Below, one piece after another: positions 12,807-14,792 of a stretch of DNA of 14,792 bases. Under the pieces are notes generated by a model that was not told the origin of the DNA, did not search any database, and saw only the letters and a program-made list of their open reading frames with translations. The stretch is from SIG672 sp045657105 (GTDB taxonomy: Bacteria; Bacillota; Clostridia; Oscillospirales; CAG-272): contig JAZOSN010000068.1 of NCBI GenBank assembly GCA_045657105.1, positions 1 through 14,792 of the forward strand. Reading direction: 5' to 3'. The position numbers and the translations under genes are program-made. Numbering within the stretch: the first letter of the stretch is position 1; each line of letters starts with the position of its first letter.

Positions 12807-12807
12807 C

Positions 12808-12829
12808 CAACACCGATTTTACGGTGTTG
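12808..12829 (-). terminator. Terminator of the Gfo/Idh/MocA gene
   Basis: On the minus strand CAACACCG and CGGTGTTG (complements of 12822-12829 and 12808-12815) pair around a 6-base loop, followed by GGTTTTGT. It lies 15 bases after the oxidoreductase stop codon. The short T run is interrupted, and the long inverted repeat follows at once, so the two hairpins may act together. Confidence 0.7.
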
Positions 12830-12843
12830 AGATTTGTTTTTAG

Positions 12844-13944
12844 TTAGAATTTGAAAATATCTCCGGTCTTTGCAGAGGTATAGATACCTTCAAGGATCTT
12901 CGTGACACAAAGAGCCTGCTCGGGAAGAACGAGCGGATCGGTGTCGTTGATTATTGATTCGAGCCAGAGGCGAGCCTCGCGATCGGGTGCGCTTTCGGGG
13001 CCGTGGCCCTTGTAGAACGCCGCGCCCTTCGATTCGAGAACGGGGTTGAATGTGTACTTTGCATTATGCTTAACTCCGTTGATACGAAGAGCACCGCCGG
13101 GGCCGTTCATATCTGCGCCTGCGAGAGTTCCGCAGAAGGCGGTGATAGCCTCACGGGTGTCGAGCATATTGATTGCCCAGGAGGATTCAAGATTGATCGT
13201 CGCGCCGTTTTCCATTACGACGAAGCCGAAAGCCGAGTCCTCAACGGTGTACTGCTTAGGATCCCAATAGCCCCAGTCGTTGCCTTGAAGCTCAGGATCG
13301 CCCTCTGCGATCTTTCTGTAAGTAGTACCTACACAGTATTTGGGCTTATAGTTGTTGAGCATATAGAGAGTGAGGTCGAGCGCGTGTGTTCCGATGTCGA
13401 TAAGCGGACCGCCGCCCTGCTCGTACTCGTTAAGGAATACTCCCCACGTGGGAACTGCGCGACGGCGAAGTGCGGTCGCCTTTGCGTAGTAAATGTCACC
13501 GAACATTCCGTCCTCAACGAGTTGTTTGAGATATACGGCGTCCTGACGGTTACGGGTCTGATAGCCGATAGTCAGCTTCTTGCCCGTACGCTTTGCCGCG
13601 TCGAGCATCTTCTGAGCCTCGATCGAGTTTATTGCCATCGGCTTTTCGCACATAACGTGCTTGCCTGCTTCGAGAGCGGCAACGGTTATTTCGCTATGCG
13701 AGCGGTTGGGAGTGAGAACGTGTACTACGTCGATACTAGGATCGGCAAGGAGCTCTCTGTAATCGGTATATACCTTGCAGTCGGGAGTTCCGTACTTTGC
13801 GCGAGCATCAATAGCTCTCTGCTCAATAATGTCGCAGAATGCTACCATTATCGCCTTGTCCTTCTGTCTTGAAAGCGAAGGCATATGTTTTCCGTTTGCG
13901 ATACCGCCGCAACCTATTATGCCTATTTTGAGTTGTTCAGCCAT
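12844..13944 (-). CDS. Gfo/Idh/MocA family NAD(P)-dependent oxidoreductase
   Basis: A 366-residue cytoplasmic dehydrogenase of the Gfo/Idh/MocA family, which mostly oxidises or reduces sugars, inositols and their derivatives. The N-terminal Rossmann domain has IGIIGCGGIANGKHMP (7-22). VHVLTPNRSHSE (74-85) and the catalytic EKP motif in MCEKPMA (98-104) follow. The C-terminal substrate domain has the GGGPLIDIGTHALDL block (177-191) with Asp183 and His187, the usual catalytic pair. The substrate is not evident; inositol, glucoside or amino-sugar derivatives are all possible. The ATG at 13944 is favoured by GAGG 9 bases upstream; an in-frame GTG at 13959 has no such site. It has a perfect consensus promoter and its own terminator, so it is a single-gene unit with no sugar transporter beside it. 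Confidence 0.9.
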   Translation of the reverse strand: MAEQLKIGIIGCGGIANGKHMPSLSRQKDKAIMVAFCDIIEQRAIDARAKYGTPDCKVYTDYRELLADPSIDVVHVLTPNRSHSEITVAALEAGKHVMCEKPMAINSIEAQKMLDAAKRTGKKLTIGYQTRNRQDAVYLKQLVEDGMFGDIYYAKATALRRRAVPTWGVFLNEYEQGGGPLIDIGTHALDLTLYMLNNYKPKYCVGTTYRKIAEGDPELQGNDWGYWDPKQYTVEDSAFGFVVMENGATINLESSWAINMLDTREAITAFCGTLAGADMNGPGGALRINGVKHNAKYTFNPVLESKGAAFYKGHGPESAPDREARLWLESIINDTDPLVLPEQALCVTKILEGIYTSAKTGDIFKF

Positions 13945-13975
13945 TTTAAGTATCCTCACTTTGTTTTATTAAAAA

Positions 13976-13992
13976 TTGACCTTAAAAGTCAA
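13976..13992. promoter_or_regulatory. Short inverted repeat just downstream of the oxidoreductase promoter
   Basis: TTGAC and GTCAA arms, 5 bases each and 7 bases apart, lie at the predicted transcript start of the oxidoreductase gene, a position where a repressor could block transcription. The arms are short, so this could be chance in an AT-rich spacer. Confidence 0.25.
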
Positions 13993-13996
13993 CAAT

Positions 13997-14025
13997 ATTA
14001 TAAACCACTGCTACTTAAATGTCAA
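13997..14025 (-). promoter_or_regulatory. Perfect consensus promoter of the Gfo/Idh/MocA gene
   Basis: On the minus strand TTGACA (complement of 14020-14025), a 17-base spacer and TATAAT (complement of 13997-14002) match the vegetative sigma consensus at all twelve positions. The leader would be about 45 bases. Confidence 0.88.
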
Positions 14026-14085
14026 GCAAAACGCCTTAGATGATAACAAAATTACTGTTTTATATAATAAAATTGCACAAGGCGG

Positions 14086-14792
14086 TCAGACGTATCTTCG
14101 AGGTATTCTTTTTCCCACTCCGCAAAGTATCTCGTAAGAGATCGTGTCGGTGAGATCTGCGATCTCGTCGGCATCAACAGAGAGCCTTCCGTCGCTTCCG
14201 ATGAGAATTACCTCGTCGCCGACAGAAACGTCCATTCCCGAAACGTCTATCATAAACATATCCATACAGATACGTCCGACGATATTTGCATAGTGACCGT
14301 TTACTATAACGCGTCCCTTGCTTGAAAGCGCGCGAGGGTAGCCGTCCGCATAGCCGATCGGAACGGTTGCGATCTCTCTGTCACCCTCTGCAATAAAGGT
14401 GCGTCCGTAGCCTACGCTTTCGCCCTTTTTTATCTTTTTGACGAATACTATGTGACTCTTGAAGGTCATCGCGGGAGTCAGCTTTTCCTTGGTACGTATC
14501 TCGTTTGACGGCATATATCCGTACATCGAGATACCCATTCTGAACTGATTTCCGATAGCCTCGGGCATATCTATAAGTGCGGCACTGTTTGCACAGTGGA
14601 GCTTTTTAAAGCTTACTCCGCGCTCGGCACAGAGTCCCTTGAAGCTTTTAAAACGCTCTATCTGAGATACTGCCTCGCTCTTATCGGCGCAGTCAGAGGT
14701 TGCAAGGTGGGTGAAAAGTCCGTAAGGCAATATAAAGGGAAGAGAAGCGATCTTTGCTACGGTGTCGGCAGAGCCTGCATCTGCCGAAAATC
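14086..14792 (-). CDS. alr: Alanine racemase, C-terminal part (5' end off the window)
   Basis: A PLP enzyme that makes D-alanine for peptidoglycan. The frame is open to the window edge, so about 235 residues are seen of a usual 370-390; the PLP-binding lysine near the N-terminus lies outside. Recognisable parts, in order, are GLFTHLATSD, the LHCANSAAL segment, FRMGISMYGY (start of the C-terminal beta domain), the second catalytic residue region ESVGYGRTF with the tyrosine base, VPIGYADGYPR, and GRICMDMFMIDV. In sporulating bacteria there may be a second alr, so this could be either the housekeeping or the spore-linked copy. No good terminator follows the stop codon; a distant CGCCTT/AAGGCG pairing is not convincing. 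Confidence 0.94.
   Translation of the reverse strand, partial: FSADAGSADTVAKIASLPFILPYGLFTHLATSDCADKSEAVSQIERFKSFKGLCAERGVSFKKLHCANSAALIDMPEAIGNQFRMGISMYGYMPSNEIRTKEKLTPAMTFKSHIVFVKKIKKGESVGYGRTFIAEGDREIATVPIGYADGYPRALSSKGRVIVNGHYANIVGRICMDMFMIDVSGMDVSVGDEVILIGSDGRLSVDADEIADLTDTISYEILCGVGKRIPRRYV

Noticed and set aside
12732..12843. T-box riboswitch upstream of trpS
   Set aside because: The leader is too short and the conserved T-box sequence that pairs with the tRNA end is absent; only the long inverted repeat and a terminator are seen.
14030..14085. Distant CGCCTT/AAGGCG pairing after alr as a terminator
   Set aside because: The arms are six bases with a loop of over 40, too weak to call although a TTTT follows.

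Overview
The window looks like chromosomal DNA of an endospore-forming member of the Clostridia (Firmicutes), probably an uncultured anaerobic gut-type lineage. The supporting evidence is a 24-codon spoVM gene after rsgA, the nifS-nifU-mnmA cluster, a stand-alone PduL-type phosphotransacylase, a catabolic-type NADP glutamate dehydrogenase, AGGAG-type ribosome binding sites and strong TTGACA/TATAAT promoters. The genus cannot be told from the sequence alone. Nineteen protein-coding genes are supported, two of them cut by the window edges. No rRNA, tRNA, CRISPR array or transposase is seen.

Left part (1-5000): the 3' half of gdhA ends in a good terminator. It is followed by a small AT-rich accessory cassette (about 795-1680) made of two divergent genes, a SLOG-like Rossmannoid protein (minus) and a 77-residue helix-turn-helix regulator (plus). 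Their shared 164-bp intergenic region holds both promoters and five copies of a GGAA-Y-TCC element, apparently an autoregulatory operator array. Beyond a bidirectional terminator comes a four-gene minus-strand transcription unit, pduL-nifS-nifU-mnmA. It links acyl-phosphate metabolism with sulfur mobilisation, Fe-S assembly and tRNA 2-thiolation.

Middle part (5100-8360): plus-strand genes for a ClpP/TepA-like membrane-associated protease, a lipoprotein with a LytR-CpsA-Psr-like fold that seems to have lost its catalytic arginines and aspartates, a small cupin, and an MscS mechanosensitive channel with its own promoter and leader hairpin.

Right part (8370-14792): a translationally coupled minus-strand pair (methyltransferase, then HAD phosphatase) diverges from rsgA. 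Downstream of rsgA is spoVM, too short for ordinary ORF calling. Then come minus-strand trpS with an abutting DUF1294 membrane protein gene, a Gfo/Idh/MocA oxidoreductase with a perfect consensus promoter, and the 3' two thirds of alanine racemase. A perfect 18-bp inverted repeat lies between trpS and the oxidoreductase gene.

The best candidates for a second look are the divergent HTH/SLOG cassette with its operator array, the apparent LCP pseudoenzyme lipoprotein, the spoVM gene, and the Cys/His-rich tail on NifU.
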